Part shown: positions 45,346-57,800 of the stretch, one piece after another
Numbering within the stretch: position 1 is the stretch's first letter
Layout of the letters: each line of letters opens with the position of its first letter
Origin: Cyanophora paradoxa
Lineage: Eukaryota > Glaucocystophyceae > Cyanophorales > Cyanophoraceae
Direction of reading: 5' to 3'
Length of the DNA: 64,000 nucleotides
NCBI GenBank assembly: GCA_004431415.1
Contig: QPMI01000173.1
Coordinates: forward strand, 62,001 to 126,000
Translations under genes and position numbers: made by a program
Notes under the pieces: generated by a model
Databases searched by the model: none
What the model was told of the DNA's origin: nothing
Seen by the model: only the letters and a program-made list of their open reading frames with translations

Positions 45346-47113
45346 GGGCGCCGGCTGACGGCGCCAGCGCCGACCGTTCCACAGAGGGAAGGGCACAAAG
45401 TCAGATTTTCCGCTTCGAATTCCAGCACTCCCGACAAATTTGAGCCTACAGCTAGGCCTGCAGCTTGAAGGCACCGCTGGCGATGCATATGGAGAGCTGC
45501 TGCTGTCGACGTCGGCGCCGGCAGCGGGCGGGGGGAGCGCGCATGCGCAGCCGTGGGGCACGGCGGCCGCCGGCAGCTGCAGGGCGGCCGCTGGCAGCTG
45601 CAGGGCGGCCGCATGCGCAGTTGCAGCTGCACATGAACATGCAGCTACGCATGCTGTACATATGGATGTCGCAGCTGCCGCTGGCCACTGCCGAATCGCG
45701 CGAAGCGACTTCGTAACCATATACATCGAAACGTTGCCTGGCTGCAAACAGCTGCGCATATAGCTATAGATATATGGTCGTGTTAACGTTTACATGCGTG
45801 CACGTGCACGTGCACGTGTACACGTATAGCTCCAATCGATGTCGAAGTCGCACATCCAGTTGATCATGATCATGATCATGAAAGCTATAGACTGTCGTGC
45901 ACGGGAGCTGATAAAGCTGCTTGAGCGGCTTGCAGTGAAAACGCGCACAGCACAAAAAGATCGGCCACTGAGACAGTGAGACTGCCAGCCTGTGTCAGGT
46001 GTGTTCAGATTTTATAGAGGCGAGCCTTGGAGAGCCTTGGAGTGCCACGTCGGCCTCTAGCTACGCCGCCTATATAGCTGCGTACTGCGGTATATATATA
46101 CGTATACGCGCACGGCGCTCAGCGGCTGCAGACGGCGTGCACGTGGTCGTGCGTCGTGCCGCCCGTCCGTAACAAGCTGTAGCCTACTAAGGCTGGTAGT
46201 AACAAATTATTAACAAGGGGGGGCCTAGATATGTACTAAGGTACTGCAGTGCCGTGGTGCGCGGGCAGCAGCGGCTATGCGCGGCGGAGCGAAAAGGCCC
46301 AAAAGCGCTAGCAGAGCCTAGCACCGTCGTCAGCTTTTGCTCGCCGCGCAACTTGCAGCTTTTGCTCGTCAACCGTTTCAGGGTACCCCGCCGTTCTGGA
46401 GGTACCGTCGGTAGTACTCGGTACCGATTCGCGGCGAGTCGGCGACTCGGCGGCGAGTCGGCGCCGACTCGGCGGCGAGTCGGCGCCGCCGTCCGGCAAG
46501 TTGGTTTTTTTATTTTCATGTGCAAGAAACAAATGTCTCCCAGGAGCTCCCGATCGCGAGCTCGATCGCGAGCTGGATCCGGAGCTCGAGGGTTCGGCGC
46601 CGGCCCGGTTCGCATATATATCGTCTGGCGCGGCGCCGCGCCTTGGGCTCTAGGCCCGCCGGGCCGCCGGCGAGTCGCCGAGCGAGTACGTCGCGATCGA
46701 GGGTAGAAATGTCGTCCGGCTGGTAATTATATATAAGGCACTGCGGTTTACAACCTGCAGCTGCAGCTCAGCGGCTGAATCGCCATCATCGAGTCCGGAT
46801 CATCGGATCCGGCCGCGGATCGATATCCGATCATCATGGCATGCATATGATATCGATATCGATCATCGATATCGGATCATGATCATGCTCAGTCCACATT
46901 AATATTATCACTGAGTCGGCAAGGCTGAGTTCGAGCAGCTACCGGTCGCTGCGGCCGCGCTCGAGCTCGCCGTGCGCACGATACTCGAATTCGAATTTGA
47001 ATTCGATCGGCGGGGTACAACTCTCTAGACGCAGCCGGCGGGGTACAGCTCTCTAGACGCAGCCGCTCGTAATATAAAACGCCACCGCCCGCCCTGTAAG
47101 ACGGAAAGCGAGC
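45346..47113. other. Intergenic, divergent promoters and palindromic repeats
   Basis: The stretch lies between the start of the giant gene (-) and the PPR gene (+), so it should hold both promoters. It contains a direct repeat of a CAGCTGCAGGGCGGCCGC unit at about 45582-45622, alternating CGTGCACGTG words near 45798-45825, three TGATCATGA units near 45858-45880, and a GATATCGATATCG patch at 46850-46880. A sentence-like pair GGCGGGGTACA...CTCTCTAGACGCAGCCG occurs twice at about 47010-47062. No gene was recognised. Confidence 0.5.
46435..46495. repeat. GACTCGGCGGCGAGTCGGCGCC tandem unit
   Basis: A roughly 22-bp unit built from GACTCGGCG and its near-complement CGAGTCGGC is present about twice, with a partial third copy. 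It can form a strong hairpin. Confidence 0.55.
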
Positions 47114-50100
47114 ATGGAAGCGATGTTCACATTCGCCGCCCTCGCGCCGCGGGCAGGTCCGCCGAACGCCCATCCACGTGCGCGCCGTTTCTCACACTTC
47201 TCGCTCGCTCTCCGGCAGGCACAGCTAGCAGGCCTCCAAAGATGCTATGCGATGACGCGTGCATCGCTCAAGGCAGCCAACGCGCGTCGGTTCCGACGCC
47301 GCGCGCAGCAGCAGTCTCAGCACCCGAGAAGCAGTTCTTCGGGACAAGCGTGCGGACAGCATATGCATTGCAGCGGACGAGGCTCGGCTTCCCTCCACGT
47401 GCCGCCGCGGCGCACGCGTCCCCCGCCCCTCCGGCCGCGACAAACAAGAGCGACGCGAAGGTGGCTCGCCCCCGCCGCGCCGGCCGCGCACGCCGCGCCG
47501 GCCGGCCGCCGATTCGAGCGCGGCTGCAGGGCGGGAAGCGCGCTGCGTCGCAGGCGGCGAACTCCTCGTCGGGCGGCGGCGCGCCCTCCGAGAAGACCGT
47601 CACGGCATTCGTCTACCGCCTGAGCGACGCGGTCCGCGGCCGACCCGCAGCTCAGCCCCGCGCTGCGCCCCCCGTGCCGACCGGCGCGCGCGCCCCCGCA
47701 GTGCTCCGCGGGGCCCTCGAAAGAGCAGGCGAAGCGCTTCGGGCTCGTCCTGGCCGAAGCGAGAGAGCAGTCGATCGACCCGAGGCGCGCGCCGCGCCGC
47801 GCCGACCGCGCCGCGCGCTGAGCGCGCCGCGCCGCCGCAGCGCGCTGATTGCGCGGACGATGGGCCTCCTGAAGGGCGGCAACAAAGCGCGCGCCATGCG
47901 CGTCCTCGCCGCCCGCGCCGCTGAAGTCGAGGAGCCCCTCACCACCGCCGCGTACCAGTGCGCTGCCGCCCCGCGCCCCTCCGCCCCCGCCGGCCCGCCG
48001 CCGACGCGCGCCCCGCCTCGCCCCGCAGGCAGCTCGTGGAGGGGTACGCCGCCGGGCCGCTGCATCAAATGCGCCGCCGCGACACCCTGATGCCCGCCCG
48101 TCCGCTCCGCAGGGCCGTCCTGGGCAAGGACAGCAAGAGCGCCGCTCACTGGCTCGAGGCGTGCCCGTACCCCCCTTCGCCCCCGCCGCCCGCCCCGCCG
48201 CCGACGTATCCCCAGGAGCTCGCCTTTCGCGGCGGCTTGGTACCCCGCATCCCAACGGTGAACGCGGTCGTGGACCTCGTGCGCCCGTACCCCCCGGGCC
48301 CCTTCCCTCCCCAAAGCTCGCCGACGGGTCGCAGATGATGCGGCGGGGGGAGGCGGCGGCGGCGGCCGGCCTGCTCGAGCGGCTCTGGGACAAGGGCCTC
48401 AAGCGGCGCGCCCCGCCCCCGGCCGCCGCCGCCCCGCGCCCCGCCCGATCCCGCGCCGAGCCGAGGCGCCGCCGCGCAGGGACCCCTCGACCTTCGAGAC
48501 CATGGCGACCGCGTGCGCGCGCTCGCGCTCCCCGGCGCCCCCGTGCGCTCGTCGGAGTCTCACGCCGCTGCCGCGCCAGGTGCGTGGCGCGGGGCTGGCC
48601 GGAGGAGGCGCTGGCGTGCGCCCGCGAGATGATCGCCGCCTCGGCTGCCCTCGAGGCCCGCAACCCGAGGCGCGCCCCCGTGCGCGCCAACAAGGTCCGA
48701 GGGGCGCGGGGCGCGGGGCCACGGCTGCGGGGTGAGGAGGTGGCGGGGCGGGGGCGGCAGGTGCTGCGGCTGCTGGTGGGGGCGGGGGCCCGGAAGGAGG
48801 CGGCGGCCCTCTTCGCGGACATGCGCGCCCCCAGCTGCCACTTCAAGGCCCGCCCCGCCCCCCCGCCCGCCCCCTCCTCTCCGCCATCCTAGATGAGAGA
48901 GAGTGTGTGAAGGTGGCCGGGGCGGCCTTGGGGAAGGCTGGGCCTCGGCTCACCCCCGGGCAGCCGGACGCGGCGACGTACGACGCGATGGCGCGGGACG
49001 CCGTCGCCGCCCGCGAGTTCGGCACCGCCGTCGGCCACGCCGCCCAGGCCCGCCCCGCCCGCCCCGCCCGTTCCCACACGTCCCCATTCCCCGCCCTTCC
49101 CCCCCCCCTCTTTCCTCCCCCCCCCCCCCCCCCCCGCTCTTTTCGGCGCCGACGGGGCGGGCTCGCGCACGCTGCAGGCGCGGGCGGAGGGGATCGACTT
49201 CGGCGCCTTCCGCCTCAACGCCATCGTCAAGGCGCCCCTACCCCCTTCTTCTCCCCCCCCCCGCTGAGGGGCGGCGGGGGTGGCAGGAGCTGATCGCGGG
49301 GGGCGACCTGGAGGGGGCCGGCGCGCTCGTCTCCGCCATGGCCGCCTGGCCCGTGCGCCCCGCCCAGCCCCCCTGCCCGCCCCCCGAGGCCCTAGCCCCT
49401 CCCCGCCCGGCCCCACCCCCTCCCTCCCCCAGGAGGTCGGGACGACGGGGGTCACCTGGATCCAGTACATCAACGCCCTCGTCGTCGCCGGCAAGGTGCG
49501 GGGCGAGAGGGGCGGCACGCTTGCGCGGGGGACCCGCCCCGCCCGCCGGGGCCGTTGCGCCCCGTCTTCGGAGGGGGGAAGGGAGGGGGTGACGAGGGCC
49601 GGGGCCGGCTGGTGAGCGCGGCTGACGGGCGCTGCGGGGCGGGCAGCTGGAGGAGGCGGCCGAAGCCTTCGCCAAGGCCCGCCCCAAGGCGAGCCGCCCC
49701 CGCGCGCCCCCTCCCCGGCGCCCCCGCTCCGGCGCCTCACCCCGCCCCCCTCTTGCCCGGCAGCTGCTGGCGCCGTCGGACGCGGCGGAGCTCGCCTCCC
49801 TCTACAACATCGCCGTCAAGGCCCGTCTCCCCGCCCCCCGCCCTCCCACTCCCCGTGCCTCAGAGCAGCAACAAGAACACCCCGCCGCTTAGTCGACGAT
49901 CTAGGAGGAGGGGGGCCAACGGGGTCTGGCTCGTGACGGCCGCGTGGGCGGGCGCAGGGGGCGGCGGCGGGGCGGATGTTCAACCGGGTGCGGGGGCTGG
50001 TGGAGGAGATGCGGGGGGACGGGGTGCGCCCCGACGCGGCGACGTACGGCCTCTGGATGGACGCCCTCGTCGCCGAGGGCCGCCTCTCCGAGGTGCCCCC

Positions 50101-51978
50101 CGCCCCCCGCCCTCGTCCTCGCCGCCCTCGTCGTCCACCGCCGGCAGCGCCGCGCGGCACCACCGCGAGATCCCGCAGCGCCCCCTAGCCTCTCCTTGGG
50201 GCCCCAGGGTCTCTCATAGGGGACTGCGGAATCGGGGTGCCCCTCCCTTGGTGCGGCGCGGTCTCTGAGCGGGGGGCGCAGGCGATCAGCGTGTTCGACG
50301 AGGCGCGGCGGGCGCTGCCCGAGGGGACGCCCATGTCCGGCATCTGGAACATCGTCCTCAAGGGCTTCCTCGCCCTCGGCCAGGCCCGCCCCCCCGCCCC
50401 CCGTCCCCGAGCCGGCCCGAGGGGGCGCGCTCCGAGCGGGCGGGCGCAGGTGGACGACGGGCGGCGCTGGCTCGCGACGATGCGCGCCGAGGGCGTCGCC
50501 CCGACGGTGCCGGCCCCCGCCCGCCCCCGCCCCGCCCCAGCCGCCCCGCCCGGGGGCGAGCGGGCGCGCAGTGCGGTCGTTCGCGTCGGTGGCGGCGGCG
50601 CTGGCGGCGGCGGGGCGCGTCCCCGAGGCCCGCCTCGTCATCGACGTCCGCCGCCCCGCCCCCGCTGCCCCGCCCCGCCCCCAGCCGCCCCACTCCGCCC
50701 CGACCCCGCGCGCAGGAGGCGGCGGCGGCGGGGGCGGCGGACCGCCGGCTCTACGCCTCCTTCCTCACCGTGCGCCCGCCCCGCCCGCCCCGCCCGATGT
50801 CTTCAATAGCGAAAACGATCCCCTGCAACAAACCAACGCGCGCGTGCATACCGCTCGCGGTTCTGGTCCCGTCCATCGCCCGCTAGAGAAAGAACCCGAG
50901 CGCCTTTCCCGCCCCAACCCCCCCCCCCCCCCCCCCCCCCCCCCGCCTCGTCGCACGGCATGGATCGTCGCTCGGCTCGCTCGCCGACGCGGGCGGGCGC
51001 GCTGGCGCAGACGCTGGTGCGGGGCCGGAGCTTCGGGGCGGCGTGGGAGCTCCTCGAGGCCCTCGAGCGCCCCGACTCGGCCGTGGGGCCCGACGCGTGC
51101 GCCGGGGGGGCGGGCGGGCAGCGGGCGCCCTCCTCCGCTCCCCGGGCTCACGCGGGGCGGGGGCGGGGGCGGGGCAGGGGCATGTACCACACCATGCTCG
51201 TCTCCCTCTGCGCCGCCCGCCGCCTCAAGCCCGTGCGCCTCCAGCCCCCTCCACCCCCTCCCCTCCCCTCCCCCTCCCCCCCCCGCCCGCACCCATCCGC
51301 CTTGGGTGCGCTCTGAGCCCCTTGGTTTGCCTGCGGCAGGCGCGGGAGCTCTTCTACCGGGCGGCCGGCCGCGGCGTCCTCCTCGACCGCGCCTCCCACG
51401 CCGTCCGCCCCCGCCCCGCCCCGCCCCGCGAGCTCGAGGCCGCTCACGCGGAGACGTGCCTCGGCCGGCAGGCGCTCGCGCGGGCGCTGAGGAAGGCCGG
51501 CCAGGCGGACGAGGCCGCCGAGTGGGAGGCGCGCGAGGCTCCCCCTAGATCCCCCTCCCGCCATCCCGCGAGCACTGGCGCTCACCTGAGCGCCGCAGGA
51601 GCGCGCAAAGACGGCGCCGGAGCCGGAGCCGCGGGGTCGGCCTGGCGCCCGCGGCCGCCCCCAGCCGAGGCCCCAAGCGCAGGTGCGAGGCACCTCCCCG
51701 GCCCCGCGCCGGCCTGCCCTCTCGCCCCGCTCAGCGGCTTGCTCGCTTGCGCGGGCCCCGCAGGCCACGGGAGGAATCCGAAGGCGCCCCCGTCGCCCTC
51801 GTCTCCGAGGCCGCCCCGCGCCCGCCGGCCGTCGGCCTCGCCCGCGGTCCGCCCCCCGCCCCCCGCGCCGCCCTCCTCGCCGCTTCTTGCTGACGGGCGC
51901 GCCCCTCCTCCTTAGGCCCGGTCGCGGAAGAACAGCGGCCCGCGCCCCGCCGCCGCCGCCGCCGCCCCGAAGGCGTGA
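47114..51978 (+). CDS. Pentatricopeptide repeat (PPR) protein
   Basis: Many short exons give helical-pair repeats of PPR type. Clear examples: MGLLKGGNKARAMRVL (about 47860), NAVVDL (about 48270), LERLWDKGLK (about 48385), WPEEALACAREMI (about 48595), PDAATYDAMARDAVAA (about 48965), FGAFRLNAIVK (about 49200), TWIQYINALVVAGK (about 49455), LEEAAEAFAK, DAAELASLYNIAVK, the textbook VRPDAATYGLWMDAL (about 50030), GIWNIVLKGFLALG (about 50340), LATMRAEGVAPT and FASVAAALAAAGRV. PPR proteins bind RNA in mitochondria or plastids; the N-terminal Arg/Ala-rich part could be an organelle leader. Introns at 48848, 49048-49177, 49232-49286, 49677-49763, 49821 and 50384-50449 start with GC, mostly GCCCG after AAG or CAG. 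The start (ATG 47114, or 47242 as alternative) and the Ala-rich tail ending at 51978 are uncertain. A lower-GC patch at 50790-50910 lies in an intron. Confidence 0.8.
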
Positions 51979-52620
51979 TCGCACTCGCCGGCTCGACCCG
52001 TGGGCATGTTGTGAGCTGCATGTGTATCCACGGCCCCTCGAGCCCGCGGGCTCCCCATTGGACGTACCTGTCGAGAATTTCTTTTAGACGCAGTTGACCT
52101 CTCGTACTCCTCCAAGACACAGTCCCTAGACACCTTTCTTTTTCCTGAGTCCGGTCTCTATCGATGGTCGATGGTCCGGAATGATGCAGGCAGATGCATT
52201 CTCGCGCGTGATGCATTCCGGAGATCAGACGAAATATTTAGGGCCGCATGCAGCGTAGCTTCCGCCTTCACCAAGTCACCCCCGGGCGGCGAGAGCACGA
52301 GCTCCGAATTCGGAACTCCGGGATCCGCTAAAGACTAGACGTAGCGTAAGGAACTGGCCCTCACTATGCCTCCGGGGCTTCACAGGCCCCACCCCTCAGG
52401 TCCCCTTTTTAATTTGCACCTCGCGGGCACTGTCGAGGGCTCTCAGACTCCCGAGACTCTTGAGCTCATGTGCATCAAGACCTTACCCGCGCACTCAAAT
52501 ACCTCAGGGCCTCACGCTTCCCAGGGACATGAATTGCAATTGATATTTGAAGCGGGGCTTGACAGCGGCTGGCAGCGGGGCCCGGCTCGATCGGGGCAGC
52601 GCTTACGCCCTGGGTGCAGG
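51979..52620. other. Intergenic region between convergent genes
   Basis: The 3' ends of the PPR gene (+) and the RING gene (-) meet here. The stretch is lower in GC than its flanks. No gene, repeat or motif was recognised. Confidence 0.4.
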
Positions 52621-54763
52621 CTAGTTGTGGTAGGCGGGCCCGTGGTAGGAGGCGGGGGCGCCGCAGGAGGGGCACTCGGCGAGGCGCGGGGGGCCGGGGC
52701 CGGGGCCGGCGAGGGCGCGGATGCAGGCGCGGCAGAGGTCGAGGCAGCCGCAGGGGAGGAAGAGGACCTCAGCGCACGCCCCGGGGCCGCAGCGCCCCGC
52801 GCACGCCGCCCCGGGGTCGCCCCGCGCCTCCTGCCGCGGCCGCACCTGCCGCCGCGTCAGGGACGAAGCATCGCCGGCCGTCAAGCGTCGAGAAACGTGT
52901 ACCCGCTGGAACGACGAGAAGGCATTCGTGCAGGCCCTGCGGGTGGGAGTTCGAAGCGGGGCCGGGGCCGGCGCTGCAGCCAGCGGAAGGGCGCGTGGCG
53001 GGGGCGTCGGGGCCGGCGGGCGCACGGGCAGGTCTTGCGGAGCGCGAGGAGGCCGGCCGCGCAGGACTCGCACACGGGCTCGCAGCCTGCCCGCCCCCGG
53101 GCCCCGGCGCCCTCAGCGAGGCAGGGGACGCGGGGCGGCGGGCGGGGCAGGTCGGGCGGGGCGGACGGCAGGGGAGGAGGCGGGCGTCGGCGGCGAGGGC
53201 GAGGCAGACGCAGCACTCGCCGATCCCGTACAGCGCCTCCTCCTCCACCCCCACGCCGCCGGCCCCGCCCCCGCCGCCGCCCCCGCCGGCCCCGAGCTCG
53301 ACGAGCCGCTGCCGGCCGGCGCCGCGGCGGGGGCCGGGGCGGCGGCGTGCGGGCGGCGAAGGGGTCGTAGCGGCGCGGGGCGGCGGGGGCCGGCGGGGCG
53401 GGGGCGGTCACGGCTCCTGCAGGCGGCGGGGCGGGCGGAGGCGCAGGGGCGCTGGGAGCGGCGGGGCCGAAGGCAGAGCGCGCGGGGCGAGGGGATTGTA
53501 CGCTCGGGACGGGCGATCCCGGGGGGCGGCTGGGGCGGGCTGGAGGGGGCGGGCGCGGGCCGGGGCGGTGCGGAAGGGGCGGCCGGGGGCTGCGGCGGCT
53601 GCGATGGCGAGGGCCTGCGACGGTGTCGGTCAATGGAGCGGGGGGAACATGGCCGCGAGGCGGCTTACACGGGCGCGGGATGTCCGGGATTGGGCGAGGG
53701 GAAGGCTGGTGGCCGATGCGCGTGCGCAGCGGCGCCGGCGGCGAAGGGTTGTAGGGTCGCGGGGCGGACCGGGGGCGGGGGCGGGGGCGGAGGGATGCGT
53801 CCGGCGCTGCGGACGCGTCCCGCGAGGCGGAGCCGAAGGCTGACGAGGACGCCGAGGGGAGAGGGGCCGCGGGGCCGCCCGCACCGCCCGGGGTGCCGGC
53901 AGAGGCGCGCGGGCGGGCGGACGGGCCTCCCGCGGGGCGGCCGGAGCCTCGCGGTCGCCCCTCGAGCCCGCGGCTGCCGTCGCCTGCGCCTGGCCACCGG
54001 GGCGGGCGCCGGCTGCTTCGCGATGCTGCGCCTGCTCCCGGCGACGGGGCGCCATCCCTCCCCGCCATCGGCCGCGCCTGCCGAGGCAGCCGCGGCCGCG
54101 GCTGCGGGGGCCGCCACCGACCCCCGCGGCAGCGCCGGCCCCTGTCCGCCGCCGTCTTCGTTGGAGTCGTCCTCCTCCTCGTCGGACTCGGAGGGGCCGC
54201 GCCCTGGCGCCGGCGCGCGGCCCGCGGCGGAGCCGGCGGCAGCCTGCGCGCGCAAATCGAAATGCTCAGCCGCAAGACTAGCGAGAGAGAAGGCGCCGAA
54301 AGTGCACCGGGGGCCGGTCGCGCTCGGCGGCCTTCTTCGTCTTCTTCCGGCCGCGGCGGGCCTTGACGGCAGAGGCGGCGGGCGCCGGCGCCGGCGCTGG
54401 GGCCTCGGGATCGATGGCGAGCTCGGCGAGGACGCGCTCGACGGCCGCGGGGCCGCCCTCCGCGCCCGACACCCGCCGCAGCCTCTCCTCCGCCCTGCGC
54501 CCGCGCGCGAGCGCCCCACGTCCGCATCAGACCAAGCACCGGCCCCGGCGCCGACCGCTCGAGCTCGCGATCGCGCACGCGGCCTTGGCGGCCGTGTCGA
54601 TGGCGTCGGGGAGGGCGGCGGCGCAGAGGTCGAGGGCGCGCTGGCACGCCCGGAGGCAGCGCTCCCGCTCCCCCAGCGCCTCCAGCACCCCTGCGCCCCG
54701 CCCCGGTGAGGAGAGAGAGCCCGAAGCGACCGCGCGGCCCCAAGAGAGGCGGAGGAGTCGCAC
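52621..54763 (-). CDS. Protein with two RING-like zinc fingers (candidate E3 ubiquitin ligase)
   Basis: The last exon ends with CAEVLFLPCGCLDLCRACI, then AECPSCGAPASY and a stop at 52621, a C-terminal RING of the IAP/MUL1 style with cysteine in place of the usual histidine. Upstream, ECCVCLALAADARLLPC joins across a GTCCGCC intron to CEPVCESCAAGLLALRK and TCPCA, a second RING-like finger that also lacks the histidine. In between and upstream are Pro/Ala/Arg-rich low-complexity stretches plus helical pieces (VERVLAELAIDPEAP, RCLRACQRALDLCAAALP). RING proteins commonly transfer ubiquitin from an E2; the substrate is unknown. The 5' end is unclear: I found no convincing ATG upstream of 54530 in the right frame, and the gene may share a promoter region with, or even be part of, the next gene. 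Confidence 0.6.
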
Positions 54764-54837
54764 GGGAGCGGAGGAGGATAATCGAGACGCCCCCGTACTG
54801 CGGGATCGGTCAGCGGGGCGCTTTTAAACTTTAAAGA

Positions 54838-57800
54838 TCAGGCGCTGGCACGGCTGCGCGGCGCTCGGGGAGGGCGGACCAAGGGGAGGTACTCGTCGGC
54901 GAGGAGGGAGAGGGCGCTGCGCCACTCGCCGCGCTCGACGAGGCCCTCCGCGCGGGCGCGGGCCCGGTGCAGCTGCCGCGCGTGCTCCGCGGGGAAGACG
55001 TGCGCCGCAAGCTCCGCCACCACCTCCCCGGGCTCCCGCACCCGCGCCTCCGCGGGGAAAACGTTGTACGGCGCCCTCGACTCCTTGAGCAGCATGTTCT
55101 CAGCATCTTTGCGGGTCTTCTGCGTCGACAAGTCCATGTACAATGACATCCATCGCCTCTGCTCGAGCGAATAAGCCGCCTTCGAATTTCTCTGGGGCAA
55201 TTGGGACGTCGAATCATGAGCAGACCGCATTAACAAAATTACATATAGTATCGTCCGTGCGGTCGGGTGCGTGCAGTATGTATGCCTCCGCCGCTTTGCC
55301 CCACGCAAGAAGGTCTTGCGCCTGCTTGCAAAGATTGCGCCGCTCCGGAGGCACAAGGGACAACGAGGCGCATTTCATGGAAATGGTTGCCGAGAGCCCG
55401 TAAAGGCACTGCGTATACGGAATTGCATCAAATCCGAATCGAGATTCTGCAGTAACTTGCGGCTTCTGTACCTGAGCAAGGAAGACTTCGTCGGGCTCTG
55501 CTGTTGCCAGGCAAGCTGCCAGGCACTTGATCTGGGTATCCAGCTGTGATTTCTCATCGAAAGCTGAAATTGCATCGTGAACGCTAGCTGAATCGTTTTC
55601 GGGTGATCGCTGCATTCTAAAGCAGGCCAAACAAAGACTGCGCGTTTGTGCCACCTCAAAAAGGACATTTTTGAGGAAATGCTGCCGGAGTAGCTTGCAA
55701 TTGGAGACGCCAGCTGCAGCTGAGACTGACGCCTTCTCAAGCTCGACGCCTTGGCGATGAACGTTGTACAAAGCGGTAGCACGCATCACGTCGAACGCAT
55801 CACAATCGGTCGCAGAACCAGCGCCTTCGTTGAAGCCCTCGATGGTCCGAAGCAGAACGTGGTGAACGAGACGAGCGACCGGATGATGAGAATACACCGA
55901 CTCCATGAGGCGTCGGCACTGCTCCCGGAGCACGTCCCTGTGCTCAAGCAGGCGCGAATGCTGTTTACGCATAAGCACATCCAGCAGCCCAGTCGACCTT
56001 GGCGTAGCCAGATCTAGAGCCATGTAGGTGTTCCAGAGATGCGACTGCAGGTAGAGCCAGACGATGGCGACGTTGACCGCCGTCATGCTGTTGAATTCGA
56101 TGGGATAGGCACGAGTCGCTTCCTGCCAGGAAAGAAGGAATTATGCCCCAAACAGATGAGAAAGAGATGTGAGCATGTTAGAACGGACAAGGGTTCGCTC
56201 AAGTTTGTCCGTTTGCAAGAAGTTGCAGATGCTGAAGGAGGTGGATATCGCGTCCACCAGTCTCTCGAATCCCCGCGAGCACGTGGCAGGGCCCTCTGTC
56301 ACGAGGCGCAGGCCCTCCGCCCACTGAGCGTACGCCGAGCACAGGTGCCACCTCACAGAACGTGCTGACTCCAGATCGCCCTCGCTCATCGCGGCGAGCA
56401 GGTCCGGGTCGGCGAGTGGTGATGCAAACGCCCTCATTCTGCACCACCAGCCCGCAGAGGTGCTCTGCAAACGAAAGGACGTTGTCACATTACTTGTGTA
56501 TCAATACCGGCGAACACATAACTTGCCTTCACCGATGAAGTTGAAAGGCGCGCATCATGCGGAAAACGCATCCGTTTCTGCAGCTTTCTGGCTTCGCGCA
56601 GAAACTCGACGTAGCCAAGATGTGTCGCAAGCTTTTTGTCGACACGCGCCCGTTTAGCCCGACAGACGCTGGTGCATATGCTCTCGAACAATTCGCGGTG
56701 GATCGGGCAGGAAACGTGTTCCGTCAAGGTAGCCGCGGCTTTCCTGACGGCTTCGGCGACGTCCACGGGACATTTCGCGGTCTTCGAGACCGCCTCCGAA
56801 GCCAGCTGGACCCGCGTTGCGAGAGATGGCACGGGCTGCCACGGCAACCAGCTTTCGTCTTGATACGAAAAGGCACACTCGAGCTCCTTTTTCATTGCTT
56901 CCATTTCACCTGCACATCGAACAGCGAGCAGGGAGAAGAATCACCACGAGCTCGACGCTCGCGTGTGGAGTGCTCGCACTCTGGATCAAGGCTGCCCAGA
57001 AAGCGAGATGCTCATCTGCAAACAGACCGAAGTCCACGCCCGGCTCCCCATAAATGATATTCCTGGCCATGGGGCGCCAGCATGAGCTCACGAGATCTAG
57101 ACAGTCGAATGCAGTTTCGTATGCTAGAAACAAATGAGGGCGCTCACGTTCCGAGGAGCGCGCCTTGGAGCTCCTTCGCTGCTTGAATGCAGCCACATTC
57201 CTCGATCTTGATTTCGTGCTCAAGCTTTCGGACCACAGAGACTCGGCGAAAACGCCGAAAAAGTCTGCGATATATATCATGCATATGGCACCAACATACG
57301 AAGATTCCATGATACCGAGCGAAAGCTTAAGCCACTTACCGCTTGCGTATGCTGCTCCAGAATGCACGCGTGGATGCGGAAAGCTTCGTTCCAAAATATG
57401 GTTCCAAGTGGAGATTTCGTAGCGTTTCGATGCACACACCTCGACAATCCTCATTGAATCCCAGATTCTCCAGGCAGTCTGCGAATCAGACGTCGACGTC
57501 TCAGCATTACGATTCGGCAATTGCAAGGGATCCGGAATAAAATCACGTGCTATAGATTATATACGCATTCAAAATTAAAGATTGAGACGCAGGGGAAAAG
57601 CGAAAACAGTATAAGCGATCGCGAGCCATACAATCTTTATTGTTTTTGAGAGAATATGGTGCGGCGAACCCTAGCATAATCATAAGCAGGAAAGATCAGA
57701 TAATAAGATGCCGCGGGAAAGAAACGCACGGGAAAGCAGAACGCGCGAGCAGAGATCCATGCGTGCGGTGTCGGGGTGGTTCTTCACCTGCATGTACATA

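Noticed and set aside
47317-48846. 509-codon minus-strand frame
   Set aside because: It runs antisense through PPR exons and has only Arg/Ala/Gly-rich composition.
52721-54709. 662-codon open frame on the plus strand
   Set aside because: It is antisense to the RING gene and made of Arg/Gly/Ala runs that follow from GC-rich sequence; no motif is present, while the minus strand shows zinc-finger signatures.
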